Positions 26,491 to 34,309 of a stretch of 64,000 nucleotides of DNA are shown here, in pieces; the stretch's first letter is position 1; each line of letters starts with the position of its first letter. This DNA comes from Desulfuromonas versatilis. GTDB lineage: Bacteria > Desulfobacterota > Desulfuromonadia > Desulfuromonadales > NIT-T3. A program made the translations under genes and the position numbers. The notes below the pieces were generated by a model. The model searched no databases, was not told the DNA's origin, and saw nothing but the letters and a program-made list of their open reading frames with translations. The stretch is taken from contig NZ_AP024355.1 of the NCBI RefSeq assembly GCF_019704135.1, forward strand, positions 2,970,001-3,034,000, written 5' to 3'.

Positions 26491-26796
26491 ATGAAGAAGC
26501 TTACCCTGATCGCCGCCCTGATCCTCGCCCTCGCCGCTGTGGGCTGCACCAAAAAAGAATCGGTAACCGAGACCCAGCCGGCCCAGGAAAGCCCGGCCGC
26601 CGTCCAGGCCCAGGAAGCCGCTCCCGCCCAGGAGGAAGCCCCCGCTCAGGAGACCGCTGCCCAGGAAACCGCCGCAGCTGAGGAAGCCGTCCAGGGCGAA
26701 GCCGCTGGTCAGGAAGGCGCTGCCGACCAGGCCCAGGCCACCGAGCAGGCCCCTGCCCAGACCGCCGAAACCGCTGCACCGGCTGAGCAGAAGTAA
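26491..26796 (+). CDS. Small low-complexity lipoprotein rich in Ala/Glu/Gln
   Basis: 101 residues: signal peptide with lipobox AVGC, KKESVTETQ, then a disordered tail built almost solely of Ala, Glu, Gln and Pro with the word AQE(T/E)A recurring. No domain is visible. Such tails are typical of small envelope lipoproteins used as spacers or lubricants; function is not known. ACGGAG lies about 8 nt before the ATG. The gene is followed at once by a strong terminator whose end overlaps the stop of the convergent selenoprotein gene. Confidence 0.8.
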   Translation: MKKLTLIAALILALAAVGCTKKESVTETQPAQESPAAVQAQEAAPAQEEAPAQETAAQETAAAEEAVQGEAAGQEGAADQAQATEQAPAQTAETAAPAEQK

Positions 26797-26825
26797 TTCA
26801 CTACCCGTCACACCCGCAGGAAAAC

Positions 26826-26860
26826 AACCGGCCGGGAGCCAAGGCTCCCGGCCGGTTTCA
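26826..26860 (+). terminator. Terminator after small lipoprotein gene
   Basis: AACCGGCCGGGAG (26826-26838) and its complement (26845-26857) form a very stable hairpin followed by TTTCATTTT. It overlaps the last codon of the convergent selenoprotein gene. Confidence 0.88.
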
Positions 26861-27082
26861 TTTTGTGCCGCTGATTTTATCCGCCAACTGCTTTTCGTCG
26901 GGAAAGCTCCCGGTCGCTTTTTTCGAATAGACCAGGTTGCCGTCCACCTTGACCTCGAAGACCCCGCCGCTCGATTCGATCAACCGAACCTCGGCAGGAA
27001 CCGCCTGCTTGATTCTGTCCGCCAGACTGGCGGCCCGGCTACGGTAGCCTCACTGGTTGCAGTATTCAATCGTTACCCGCAT
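26858..27082 (-). CDS. SelW-like (Rdx family) selenoprotein with in-frame UGA
   Basis: Read through the TGA at 27052-27050 as selenocysteine, the frame gives 74 residues: MRVTIEYCNQ-U-GYRSRAASLA..., then a conserved thioredoxin-like body (ESSGGVFEVKVDGNLVYSKK, then SFPDEKQLADKI). Cys8-x-x-Sec11 is exactly the CxxU redox motif of SelW/Rdx proteins. GGGAGG stands 5 nt before the ATG. A hairpin CCGCCA-GTC-TGGCGG (27033-27019) begins 16 nt after the UGA with GU in its loop, as bacterial SECIS elements do. Conventional gene finding would miss or truncate this gene. Presumed role: thiol/selenol oxidoreductase; partner unknown. Confidence 0.85.
27019..27033 (-). promoter_or_regulatory. Predicted bacterial SECIS hairpin
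   Basis: A 6-bp stem with a GUC apical loop lies 16 nt downstream of the in-frame UGA of the SelW-like gene, inside its coding region, as required for SelB-dependent decoding. Confidence 0.6.
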
Positions 27083-27122
27083 ACAGACCTCCCTTGATGT
27101 GGTAACCGGGATCGATGGTGGA

Positions 27123-27128
27123 ATTATA
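27123..27128 (-). promoter_or_regulatory. -10 box of selenoprotein gene
   Basis: TATAAT on the minus strand, 40 nt before the ATG at 27082. The region 18 bp upstream (TGCCCC) is only a weak -35. Confidence 0.45.
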
Positions 27129-27181
27129 CCACTTCGACCCGCTCCGGGGGCAGACCATGCTGAGGGGGGGCGAGTTTGGCC

Positions 27182-27889
27182 TCAGGGGGAGCCCGGTCTG
27201 CCGGCGGCCCGGCGGGCCTGGAAAAATTTGAGGAGCTTCTTGGCCACCAGGGGGAACAGCCCGAGCAGCACGAAGGAGAGTATCAGTCCGGGGGAGAGGA
27301 TGCCTGCCAGGTTTTCGATCCGGCCAAGCTGGGTTCCGGCATTGACGTAGACCATGGTCCCCGGCAGCATGCCCAGCTGGCTGACCCAGTAATAGGTCAG
27401 CGTCTGCATCGGGGTCAGGCCCATGACCAGATTGATGACGAAAAACGGGAAGATCGGCACCAGGCGCAGCGAAAAGAGGTAAAAGGCCCCCTCCCTTTCG
27501 ATCCCGGCGTTGACCGAGCGCAGCCGGGCCCCGAAACGGGCCTGAACCCAGTCGCGCAGCAGAAAGCGGCTGACCAGGAACGCCAGGGTGGCCCCCAGGG
27601 TACTGGCGAAGGAGACCACGAACAGCGCCGGCCAGAAGCCGAACAGGGCGGCTCCGGCCAGGGTCATCACCGCGGCTCCGGGCAGGGACAGGGCGGTCAC
27701 CGAGACGTACAGCAGAAAATATCCCGCCAGGGTCAGCAGCCGGTGGCTTGCGTAGTAGCCCTGGAAGGCTTCCTGGCGGGCCTTGAGTTCGGCCAGGGTC
27801 AGGTAGCGGTGCAGGTCGAAGGCGAAAAACAGGACCACCAGGGCGGCAATCCCGGCGACCAGGACGATTTTTTTGCTTTGCGCGGGCAT
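27182..27889 (-). CDS. TVP38/TMEM64 (DedA-like) membrane protein
   Basis: 235 residues with about five membrane segments. The VTT/SNARE-associated domain is clear: LSLPGAAVMTLAGAALFG, ASTLGATLAFLVSRFLLRDW, FYLFSLRLVPIFPFFVINLVMG and QLGMLPGTMVYVNAG. Relatives act in membrane lipid (undecaprenyl or phospholipid) translocation; the actual cargo here is unknown. The ATG at 27889 follows AAGGA closely; an ATG four codons upstream (27901) is an alternative. Confidence 0.85.
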   Translation of the reverse strand: MPAQSKKIVLVAGIAALVVLFFAFDLHRYLTLAELKARQEAFQGYYASHRLLTLAGYFLLYVSVTALSLPGAAVMTLAGAALFGFWPALFVVSFASTLGATLAFLVSRFLLRDWVQARFGARLRSVNAGIEREGAFYLFSLRLVPIFPFFVINLVMGLTPMQTLTYYWVSQLGMLPGTMVYVNAGTQLGRIENLAGILSPGLILSFVLLGLFPLVAKKLLKFFQARRAAGRPGSP

Positions 27890-28001
27890 GGGTTCCTTCA
27901 TGGGCGCCGGCCCCCCGAAAAACCTGGGGGCAGACAAGGGGATGAGGTCGGCGCAGCCAGGCCGGGGAGGCTAGGCGCAGCAGGCAAAGACGCCGGGCCT
28001 G

Positions 28002-28346
28002 TCACACTACCTTGAGGTGGGCCGGTTCGTTCTTGTGGTAGACGTCGAAGAAAATCACGCTGTGGTCTTCCACCTGGTGGCAGTGGCCGCAATGGTCCTG
28101 CAGCTTTTCACTCTGCTTGCGGCAAAGTTCGCACCAATGGTAGATCAGCCGGTAATCTCGCCGCCCGACATATTTCTTCATGCGCCGGTGATGGGCCCCG
28201 TGCATCCAGCCGTCGGCGTCGGTGGGATTGGCCAGCAGCCGGTCGATGACCTTGAGAATCCGGGCATGACCGGGGGGATCCTGCTGACGGATCTTCTCCA
28301 GCCGGGAGGTGAAATTGGGGGTGGGAAAGTAACTGAAACGGGTCAT
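28002..28346 (-). CDS. Orphan RelE-fold protein with inserted CxxC...CxxC zinc knuckle
   Basis: 114 residues. The outline follows RelE/ParE toxins: FTSRLEKI, a helical ILKVIDRLLANPTD, MKKYVGRRDYRLIYHW and a last strand VIFFDVYHKNEP, equal to the family's VxxVGHRxxVY. Between the final two strands sit CELCRK and CGHCHQ, two CxxC pairs that probably bind zinc. No antitoxin gene is adjacent. It may be a domesticated RNase or RNA-binding protein rather than a toxin. AGG 6 nt upstream is a weak ribosome site. Fold assignment is by pattern; zinc binding is inferred. Confidence 0.6.
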   Translation of the reverse strand: MTRFSYFPTPNFTSRLEKIRQQDPPGHARILKVIDRLLANPTDADGWMHGAHHRRMKKYVGRRDYRLIYHWCELCRKQSEKLQDHCGHCHQVEDHSVIFFDVYHKNEPAHLKVV

Positions 28347-28438
28347 GGCAACCTGTCCGGAAAAAAATCAGTGCTCATGGGGATGACCGGGCCTGACTTT
28401 CAAGGGTAAAGGCAGCAACGGCCCCTGTCAATCGCTAT

Positions 28439-28828
28439 TCAGCTCTCTTCGGACGCCTCGAACAGCCGCCGACGGGCCGTCTCCAGGGTCAGCTCGAACC
28501 CGTCTTCGTCGACCAGCCGCACCTTCCAGCGGCACTTGCGGCACTGAAACGCACTGTAGGAGACGGGCTTGCGCACGGTGCGGTTTCCGCTGCTTTCGAA
28601 TTTCCAGCTCGTGCGCCGTTGAAAATCGGAGAGCGCCGTCCGGCAGCGGGGGCAGAAGGGCTCCGCGTTGCGGTTCCACAGCGCGTTGAAACGGGGGAAA
28701 AGGCGATTGGCCCGCCGCCGCTGCAGAAAAACCAGCGCCACGGCGACGGCCAGCAGCAGAACCGCGGCCAGGGCCAGTCCGTAGGTCCAGGGTCCGGGGG
28801 TGGTCAAATGGGAATATGGCGACGACAT
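28439..28828 (-). CDS. Membrane-anchored protein with zinc-ribbon motif
   Basis: 129 residues. One transmembrane helix (about residues 15-36, YGLALAAVLLLAVAVALVFL) is followed by a cytoplasmic basic stretch and two CxxC pairs (CPRC near 60, CRKC near 96) that can form a zinc ribbon. No family is recognised. The gene is 24 bp downstream of the nucleoside-recognition pair and may share its transcript. No clear ribosome site. Confidence 0.65.
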   Translation of the reverse strand: MSSPYSHLTTPGPWTYGLALAAVLLLAVAVALVFLQRRRANRLFPRFNALWNRNAEPFCPRCRTALSDFQRRTSWKFESSGNRTVRKPVSYSAFQCRKCRWKVRLVDEDGFELTLETARRRLFEASEES

Positions 28829-28852
28829 GAGATAAGGCGACCGAAGCGGAAC

Positions 28853-29302
28853 TTATTGAAGGGCATCCTGGCGCTTGCGCCAGAGCCGGGCCAGGATGGC
28901 GGTCAGGGCCCCGGCGAGGACCACCCGGACACCGAGCATGATCCAGGGATCGCCGCCGATCACCACGAAGATCAGGGTGTCTTCCACCACCGCGTGGCAG
29001 GTGGCGAGAAACAGGCCCATCAGGAACAGTTCGCGGCGCGGCAGCCCCTTTGCCCGGGCCACCCGGATGATGATGCCGGCGCCGTAGGCGATGCCGAGAA
29101 AAATCCCCGTGAACAGCGGCACGGCCGCGTCCCGGGTCAGCCCCATGCCGCGCATCAGCGGGTCCAGCGCCCGGCCGGCCCGCTTGAACACCGGCAGGTA
29201 GCGCAGCACCTCGAAGGCGGTGACCAGCGGCACCACGATCAGCAGCAGTTTGAAGGATAGTTTGAGACCCCCGGCAAGGGCCGCCAGCAGGGCCTCCATC
29301 AT
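28853..29302 (-). CDS. Nucleoside-recognition (Gate) domain membrane protein, second half
   Basis: 149 residues, about four membrane segments: LKLSFKLLLIVVPLVTAFEV, VPLFTGIFLGIAYGAGIII, LFLMGLFLATCHAVVEDTLI and a final helix. The Gate/nucleoside-recognition family (as in SpmA/SpmB and YjiGH) is evident from the GxxxG-rich helices and the conserved ATCHAVVED. The start overlaps the stop of the preceding half (GGATGATGG). The pair likely assembles into one transporter-like unit; substrate unknown. Confidence 0.8.
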   Translation of the reverse strand: MMEALLAALAGGLKLSFKLLLIVVPLVTAFEVLRYLPVFKRAGRALDPLMRGMGLTRDAAVPLFTGIFLGIAYGAGIIIRVARAKGLPRRELFLMGLFLATCHAVVEDTLIFVVIGGDPWIMLGVRVVLAGALTAILARLWRKRQDALQ

Positions 29303-29748
29303 CCCCCCCAGAGCAGGTGCAGGCCGTGCAGAACCAGTCCCGCGACCAGGGCGATGAGCAGCCGGCAGCCGGTGAGCAGCCCGCCCCGGGCCCCGGTGGA
29401 GCCCAGCACCGCCCCCTCGACCAGCAGGTTGTGGGCGATCCCCATCATCAGCCCGCACTGGGTGACCTGCCAGGGAGTCAGCTCGAGGGGAGCCATGATG
29501 GCGATGGCGGCGTAAAGGTTGAGCAGCCCGGCGGCGATAAAGGCAAAGGCCGCCTCCCCCGGGAGGCCGAAGAGCTGCATCAGCGGCGCGAACCAGCCAC
29601 CCAGCACCTCGATCACCGCGGTCCCCTTGAGCAGGTCGACGACAACGTAAAGCGGCAGGACGAACTTGACCAGCTTGGCGGTGGTTTTCAGCCCCTCCAG
29701 AAAACCGGTTCTCAGCCGGGTCGCCACATCGGGCACAATCTCTTCCAC
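29299..29748 (-). CDS. Nucleoside-recognition (Gate) domain membrane protein, first half
   Basis: 149 residues from the GTG at 29748, which follows GAGG by 5 nt; a longer frame to 29802 has no ribosome site and begins with an unlikely Cys/Pro-rich leader. The body has four hydrophobic helices with the Gate pattern FVLPLYVVVDLLKGTAVIEV, AAGLLNLYAAIAIMAPLEL and GIAHNLLVEGAVLGSTG. It overlaps the second half by 4 bp, so the two are translationally coupled and probably form a heteromer. Confidence 0.78.
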   Translation of the reverse strand: MEEIVPDVATRLRTGFLEGLKTTAKLVKFVLPLYVVVDLLKGTAVIEVLGGWFAPLMQLFGLPGEAAFAFIAAGLLNLYAAIAIMAPLELTPWQVTQCGLMMGIAHNLLVEGAVLGSTGARGGLLTGCRLLIALVAGLVLHGLHLLWGG

Positions 29749-29897
29749 GCAGACCTCACACAGGGGATCGGCCGGGGGGGAACACCGGCCACGAGGGCGC
29801 ATGATAACCGCGAGCGGCTCCTTTGTCCAGGCCTCAACGGGGTGCCGGAAAGCGTTTTTTTTCGAGTGAGGATCCTGGCCCGGGCGCTTCGGGATTC

Positions 29898-29926
29898 TTG
29901 ACTTTGCCCACCTGCGACCCTATAGT
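29898..29926 (+). promoter_or_regulatory. Sigma-70 promoter of lpxH
   Basis: TTGACT (29898-29903) and TATAGT (29921-29926) are 17 bp apart. The -10 ends only 8 nt before the lpxH ATG, so transcription would start within about three bases of it. Confidence 0.6.
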
Positions 29927-29934
29927 TCATTCCC

Positions 29935-30654
29935 ATGAAAGATGTCTTCCTCGCCGATGCCCACCTGCTTGACCCCGCCGACGGCAACTACCGGCGGCTG
30001 CTCGAGTTTTTCGAGTCGCTGCGCGGCCGCACCCGCACCTTGTACCTGCTGGGGGACATCTTCGAGTTCTGGATCGGCTACCGGCATTCGGTCTTCGCCC
30101 CTTACGTGCCGGTGCTCGAGGCGCTTCGCCGGCTCCGCGAGGACGGTGCCCGGATCGTCTACGTGGAGGGAAACCACGACTTCCACATGGGACCCTATTT
30201 CCGGGAAACCCTCGATTGCCAGGTCCTGCCCGATGGCGGCTCGATCCGGATCGACGGGTGCCTGGTCCACATCAGCCACGGCGACCTGGTCAACAGCGCG
30301 GATCACGGCTACCGCCGGCTGCGGATGCTGCTGCGCAGCGCCCCGATGCGCCTGGTGATAAAGCTGGTCCCCCCCGACTGGGCCTGGGGCATCTCGCGCT
30401 GGGCCAGCCGGCAAAGCCGCAAGGGCCATGAAGAAAAACGCCGCCGCTGGGTCCCTGAGCAGATGCTCGAGAACCACGCCCGGCAGCGCTTTGCCGAAGG
30501 GCACCAGGCCGTCATCACCGGCCACTTCCACGCCCCCCTGTTCCGTGAGTTCGACCAGGGCCCGCTCATCGGCCTCGGCGACTGGATCACCCAGTACTCC
30601 TACGCCACCTGCGAAAACGGCCGCTTCGAACTGCACACCTTTAAAGGCGAGTGA
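29935..30654 (+). CDS. lpxH: UDP-2,3-diacylglucosamine diphosphatase
   Basis: 239 residues, normal for LpxH. The calcineurin-like metal sites are all present: FLADAHL, GDIFEFW, VEGNHDFHMG, ISHGDLVN and ITGHFHAPL. The enzyme removes UMP from UDP-2,3-diacylglucosamine to give lipid X in lipid A synthesis, at the inner face of the cytoplasmic membrane. There is no Shine-Dalgarno sequence, and a -10 box lies 8 nt upstream, so the mRNA looks leaderless or nearly so. Directly behind the stop comes a heptamer-repeat tract. Confidence 0.93.
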   Translation: MKDVFLADAHLLDPADGNYRRLLEFFESLRGRTRTLYLLGDIFEFWIGYRHSVFAPYVPVLEALRRLREDGARIVYVEGNHDFHMGPYFRETLDCQVLPDGGSIRIDGCLVHISHGDLVNSADHGYRRLRMLLRSAPMRLVIKLVPPDWAWGISRWASRQSRKGHEEKRRRWVPEQMLENHARQRFAEGHQAVITGHFHAPLFREFDQGPLIGLGDWITQYSYATCENGRFELHTFKGE

Positions 30655-30655
30655 A

Positions 30656-30823
30656 TCGTAATGCGTAATGCGTAATGGGTTTTAAAGCCTTTGCCCCCAA
30701 AACATAACGCCGCCTCACGCCTCACGCCTCACGCCTCACGCCTCACGCCTCACGCCTCACGCCTCACGCCTCACGCCTCACGCCTCACGCCTCACGCCTT
30801 ACGCCTTACGCCTCACGCCTCAC
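30656..30823. repeat. Heptamer VNTR: (CGTAATG)3 and sixteen GCCTYAC units
   Basis: Three CGTAATG units lie just after the lpxH stop (about 30656-30677). Sixteen tandem 7-bp units fill 30712-30823, fourteen GCCTCAC and two GCCTTAC. On the minus strand the latter read GTGAGGC/GTAAGGC, so the two tracts are related words in opposite orientation, each placed behind the gene it follows. The last codons and stop of the YihY gene lie in the final units. Confidence 0.95.
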
Positions 30824-32171
30824 GCCCCTTTTTCTCAGTCATCCGCTGCACCAGGTCGTGCAGGGTGAGGCTCCCCAACACCTTCTGCCCGGCGGTTTCC
30901 ATGTGCGCCTCGAGTTCGCGGATCACCTCGCCCTGCGGGGTGGGGCGCAGGCGGGTGAAGTCGACGCCGTCTTTTTTCAGCCCTTCCAGAAGGGCGTGAA
31001 TCTGCAGGGTGTCGGGGGAGCGCCCCGGCTGATAGGCGAATTTTTCCGCCTCGCCGTCGCGCACCTCGGAGAGAAAACCGAGATCGACCAGCTGACCGAG
31101 GACGTCTTTCGCCAACCGCGGCGGCAGGTCGAGTTCGGTGGAGATCCGGCTGATGTCCCAGTTGCGCTCCCCCCGGGAATAGGCCTCGCCGATCACCAGC
31201 ATGACGGTGAGGGCGATCTGCTCGCGGCTGGAGAAGTTGACCTCTTCGCCGCGGATGTCGTTGGGCACCAGGCGCAGGTTCTGCCAGGCGTAGGCCAGCT
31301 CGAGGCCGAGCAGCACGATCAGCCAGCTCAGGTAGATCCAGACCATCAGGATCGGCAGGGCGGCCATGGTGCCGTAAATGGCGTTGTAGCGGGCCACCCC
31401 GACCTGAAAATGCACATACCCCCATTGGGCGAGCTGCCAGAGGGTGCCGCCGAAAATGCCGCCGATCATGGCCGCCCGGTAGGTGACCTTGCAATTGGGC
31501 ATGAACAGGTAGAGGGCGGTGAAGGCGATCCACATCCCCACGAAGGGACCGATCTTGAACAGGAACAGCAGCGCCTCGCCCACATAGGCCAGCTCTTCGA
31601 GCCGCTCCATGAAGGCCATGCTCTGCAGGGTGGAGGTCATGGAGATGGCCAGCACGACCAGCACCGGGCCGAAGGTGACCACCGAGAAATAGTCGGCGAA
31701 GCGCCGCATGATGCTGCGGGTTTCCGTCACTCCCCAGATGTGGTTGAAGCTCTTCTCGATGTTGGAGAGCAGCGCCAGAACCGTCAGAAACAGGGTGCAG
31801 AAACCGAACACCCCGAGCCTGGCCATGTTGGTGTTGTTGATGTAGCCGATGATCTGGCCGACCACCTCCTCGGTGCCGACGGCGATCTTTTCCAGGATCA
31901 GCGGCTCCAGGGTGTTCTGCACCCCGAGCCCCTTGAGCACCGCCACCATCATGGCCAGCAGCGGCACGATGGACAGCAGGGTGGTGTAGGTCAGGGCCGA
32001 GGCGCGCAGCAGGCAGCGATCGGCGATGAAGTCGCGGATCACGAAGGCGGAGATCCGCAGCGGACGCAACAGCAGGAAACGGCTGCGGCTCAGGGTGGTC
32101 GGGTCGAGTTCCCAGATCTCCCGGGTCAGAAAGAGTTTGAGTCGATCGATGTTCTGCCTGAGATTCGCCAT
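30813..32171 (-). CDS. YihY/BrkB-family inner-membrane protein
   Basis: 452 residues. Six membrane segments of the YihY family span about residues 35-300 (ALTYTTLLSIVPLLAMMVAV, GVFGFCTLFLTVLALLSNIE, NHIWGV, YGTMAALPILMVWIYLSWLI and LLGLELAYAW). The C-terminal 150 residues form a cytoplasmic winged-helix-like domain (LTVMLVIGEAYSRG...DLPPRLAKDVLGQLVDLGFL), a common extension. Once misannotated as RNase BN; real function unknown. The ATG at 32171 was chosen over a frame start 16 codons upstream. The stop codon is supplied by the heptamer repeat. Confidence 0.88.
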   Translation of the reverse strand: MANLRQNIDRLKLFLTREIWELDPTTLSRSRFLLLRPLRISAFVIRDFIADRCLLRASALTYTTLLSIVPLLAMMVAVLKGLGVQNTLEPLILEKIAVGTEEVVGQIIGYINNTNMARLGVFGFCTLFLTVLALLSNIEKSFNHIWGVTETRSIMRRFADYFSVVTFGPVLVVLAISMTSTLQSMAFMERLEELAYVGEALLFLFKIGPFVGMWIAFTALYLFMPNCKVTYRAAMIGGIFGGTLWQLAQWGYVHFQVGVARYNAIYGTMAALPILMVWIYLSWLIVLLGLELAYAWQNLRLVPNDIRGEEVNFSSREQIALTVMLVIGEAYSRGERNWDISRISTELDLPPRLAKDVLGQLVDLGFLSEVRDGEAEKFAYQPGRSPDTLQIHALLEGLKKDGVDFTRLRPTPQGEVIRELEAHMETAGQKVLGSLTLHDLVQRMTEKKGREA

Positions 32172-32278
32172 GGGCCGGGTACCTTGTGAATGGAAATACC
32201 GCCTGCCTGGCGGCCGCATCCGCCCGGGCCGGCGGTGGCCGCGATATCGGGGTTGCCCTGACCCGCCGGGCGCTCGGG

Positions 32279-32845
32279 CTACTCCGGCTTCAACTGCAGC
32301 GCCTCGGCGATGGTCAGTCGCTTGCCGGCGAGGGATTCATCCCCCAGCAGGGTAGCCGCGAACAGGCGGTTGACCGAGACCAGGGCGGTATTGAGAACCT
32401 CGAGGTTGACCACGGCGCGGGCCGGCAACGAACTCATGTCCCGGAAATTTTCCGGGCAGAAATCAACCTTCTGCCCCTGCTCCCCTGTGCTCAGCAGGGG
32501 CAGGCCGTGGGTCCTGCAGATCAGGGGCCGGGCGGCATAGAGCAGGCAGGCTCCGTCCTCGAGCAGCGGGCAGGGGCCCTCCGGCGACGCCGCGGCGGCC
32601 CGGGCCCGGATATGGTCGGCCCGCGCCCCGCCGAGCTCCTCCAGGGCCAGGGCGAGGGCCGCGGCTTCCACCTGGAACAGGGCCAGGTGCCGACAGCAGG
32701 CGTCGCAGCCCCGGCGGCAGGCGATCTGCGCGGAGAACTCTCCGACGATGCGGGCGCAAAGTTCATCGACCCGCGCAACCAGTTGCCGGTAATTGGCCAG
32801 GCCGGGATCTGCCGAATGGGCGGCAATCTTTTTCATGAGAGGCAT
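32279..32845 (-). CDS. YkgJ-family cysteine-cluster protein
   Basis: 188 residues. The Cys pattern CRRGCDACCRH, then CPLLEDGACLLYAARPLICRTHG, is the CxxxCxxCC...C...C...C signature of YkgJ/UPF0153 proteins, thought to bind a metal or Fe-S cluster. Function unknown; the RPLICRTHG block is the most conserved part of the family. GGAG precedes the ATG. It lies between the M16 peptidase pair and the YihY gene on the same strand. Confidence 0.85.
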   Translation of the reverse strand: MPLMKKIAAHSADPGLANYRQLVARVDELCARIVGEFSAQIACRRGCDACCRHLALFQVEAAALALALEELGGARADHIRARAAAASPEGPCPLLEDGACLLYAARPLICRTHGLPLLSTGEQGQKVDFCPENFRDMSSLPARAVVNLEVLNTALVSVNRLFAATLLGDESLAGKRLTIAEALQLKPE

Positions 32846-32899
32846 TCTACTCCACGTCCGGGGGCGCAGGTCAAGCTCGTGCCGGGCCGGCCGAGGGGA

Positions 32900-34306
32900 T
32901 TATTGCCCCGCCTCGACCCTGCGGACCGTCCCCAGCGCCCCGGGGTCGCCGTCGAAGGCGGCCCTGTCACCGACCAGCACCAGGGCCTGGCGCTCGGGGT
33001 TGAGGTACCTGCGGGCCACCCGCAGCACGTCCTCGACGCTCACCGCGGCCACCTTCTCCCGATAGGTCTGCAGGTAGTCCTCGGGGTAGGCGTAGTAGTC
33101 GAGGCGCATCTTCTGGGTGATCACGTCGTGGCTGTCCTCGAAGGCGAAGACGAAGGAGTTGATCAGGCTCTCCTTGGCCAGCTGCAGCTCCTGCTCCGAC
33201 ACCGGCTGTTCGCGCAGCTCGGTCATGATCCGGCGCATCAGCTTCACCACCTCCAGGGTCGACTCGCTCTTGGTTTCGCAGCCGGCGATGAAGGGCCCGG
33301 GCAGGCGGCGCCCGACCTGGTAATAGGAGTAGACCGAGTAGGCCAGCCCCCGGTCGGAGCGCACCTCGCTCATCAGCCGCGAATTGAAGCCGCCGCCGCC
33401 AAGGATGTAGTTCATCACCCGCACCGCCTGCAGGTCGGGGTTGTCCTTGTCGACGCCGATCTCCCCGAACATGATAGTGGTCTGGGGGATCGACTTCTCG
33501 GCGACCCAGACCGCCGGCGGCGCCGGCTCGACCAGCGGCGGCAGGGCGACCGTCGGGGCCTGCCCCCGGGGCCAGTCCCCGAAGGCCGACTGCAGCAACT
33601 CCAGCAGCTGCCCGCGGTCGAAGTCCCCGGTGATGCCCAACCAGAGGTTGCTGGGGTGGAAATAACTCCGGTGATGCTCCACCAGGTCCTGCCGCGCAAC
33701 GGCGGTAATACTCTCCACGGTGGCGACCCGGCCCAGGGGATGCTCGCCGTAGAGGGCCTGCATCAGGGCGCGCGAGGCCACAGAGCCCGGGTCGTCGTCG
33801 CGGCGCCGGATCCCCTCGATGGCCTGTTTGCGGGCCAGTTCGAGCCGGCCTTCGTCGAAGCGGGGGCGGCGCAGCACATCGGCGAGGATCGCGACCCCCT
33901 CGCGCAGATCGGCGCTGCGCAGGGACATGCCGGCGGAGACGGCGTAGGTGTCGGCCGCCACGGAGAGCTCGGCGGCCAGGAATTCCAGCCGGGCATCGAG
34001 CTCCTCGGGGCTCATGGAACCGGCCCCGCCGGTGCGCAGCAGCGAGGCGAACAGGTCGGTCGCCCCGGTCTTGTCGGCCGGGTCGCCGATGGTGCCCCCG
34101 CCGATCATGGCGGAGATGCTCACCAGCGGCAACTCGTGGTCCTCCTTGAGGTAGAGGCGGATCCCGCTGGGCAGATCGATGCGCTCGACCTCCGGAACGT
34201 GGAATTCAAGGGGGGCGAAGCTCAGCTGGTCGGGGCGCGGGGTGGCCGGGGCGCAGGCGGCGAGCAGCAGCGTGGCGGTCAACAGCAGCGGCAGCAGACG
34301 GGACAT
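32900..34306 (-). CDS. M16-family peptidase subunit lacking zinc motif, lipoprotein
   Basis: 468 residues with a lipoprotein signal (lipobox LLAAC). It has the two-lobed M16 fold (GIRLYLKEDHELPLVSISAM, then a C-terminal half with SDRGLAYSVYSYYQ), but at the HxxEH position it reads GATDLFASLL, so the zinc site is absent. Its C-terminal Arg/Tyr (GRGLAYSVYS) is the substrate-positioning pair of the non-catalytic subunit. It begins 3 bp after the catalytic partner; together they should form an envelope heterodimer. Confidence 0.88.
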   Translation of the reverse strand: MSRLLPLLLTATLLLAACAPATPRPDQLSFAPLEFHVPEVERIDLPSGIRLYLKEDHELPLVSISAMIGGGTIGDPADKTGATDLFASLLRTGGAGSMSPEELDARLEFLAAELSVAADTYAVSAGMSLRSADLREGVAILADVLRRPRFDEGRLELARKQAIEGIRRRDDDPGSVASRALMQALYGEHPLGRVATVESITAVARQDLVEHHRSYFHPSNLWLGITGDFDRGQLLELLQSAFGDWPRGQAPTVALPPLVEPAPPAVWVAEKSIPQTTIMFGEIGVDKDNPDLQAVRVMNYILGGGGFNSRLMSEVRSDRGLAYSVYSYYQVGRRLPGPFIAGCETKSESTLEVVKLMRRIMTELREQPVSEQELQLAKESLINSFVFAFEDSHDVITQKMRLDYYAYPEDYLQTYREKVAAVSVEDVLRVARRYLNPERQALVLVGDRAAFDGDPGALGTVRRVEAGQ

Positions 34307-34309
34307 AGC

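Noticed and set aside
30712-30823. Heptamer tract as a CRISPR array
   Set aside because: Units are only 7 bp with no spacers; no cas genes nearby.
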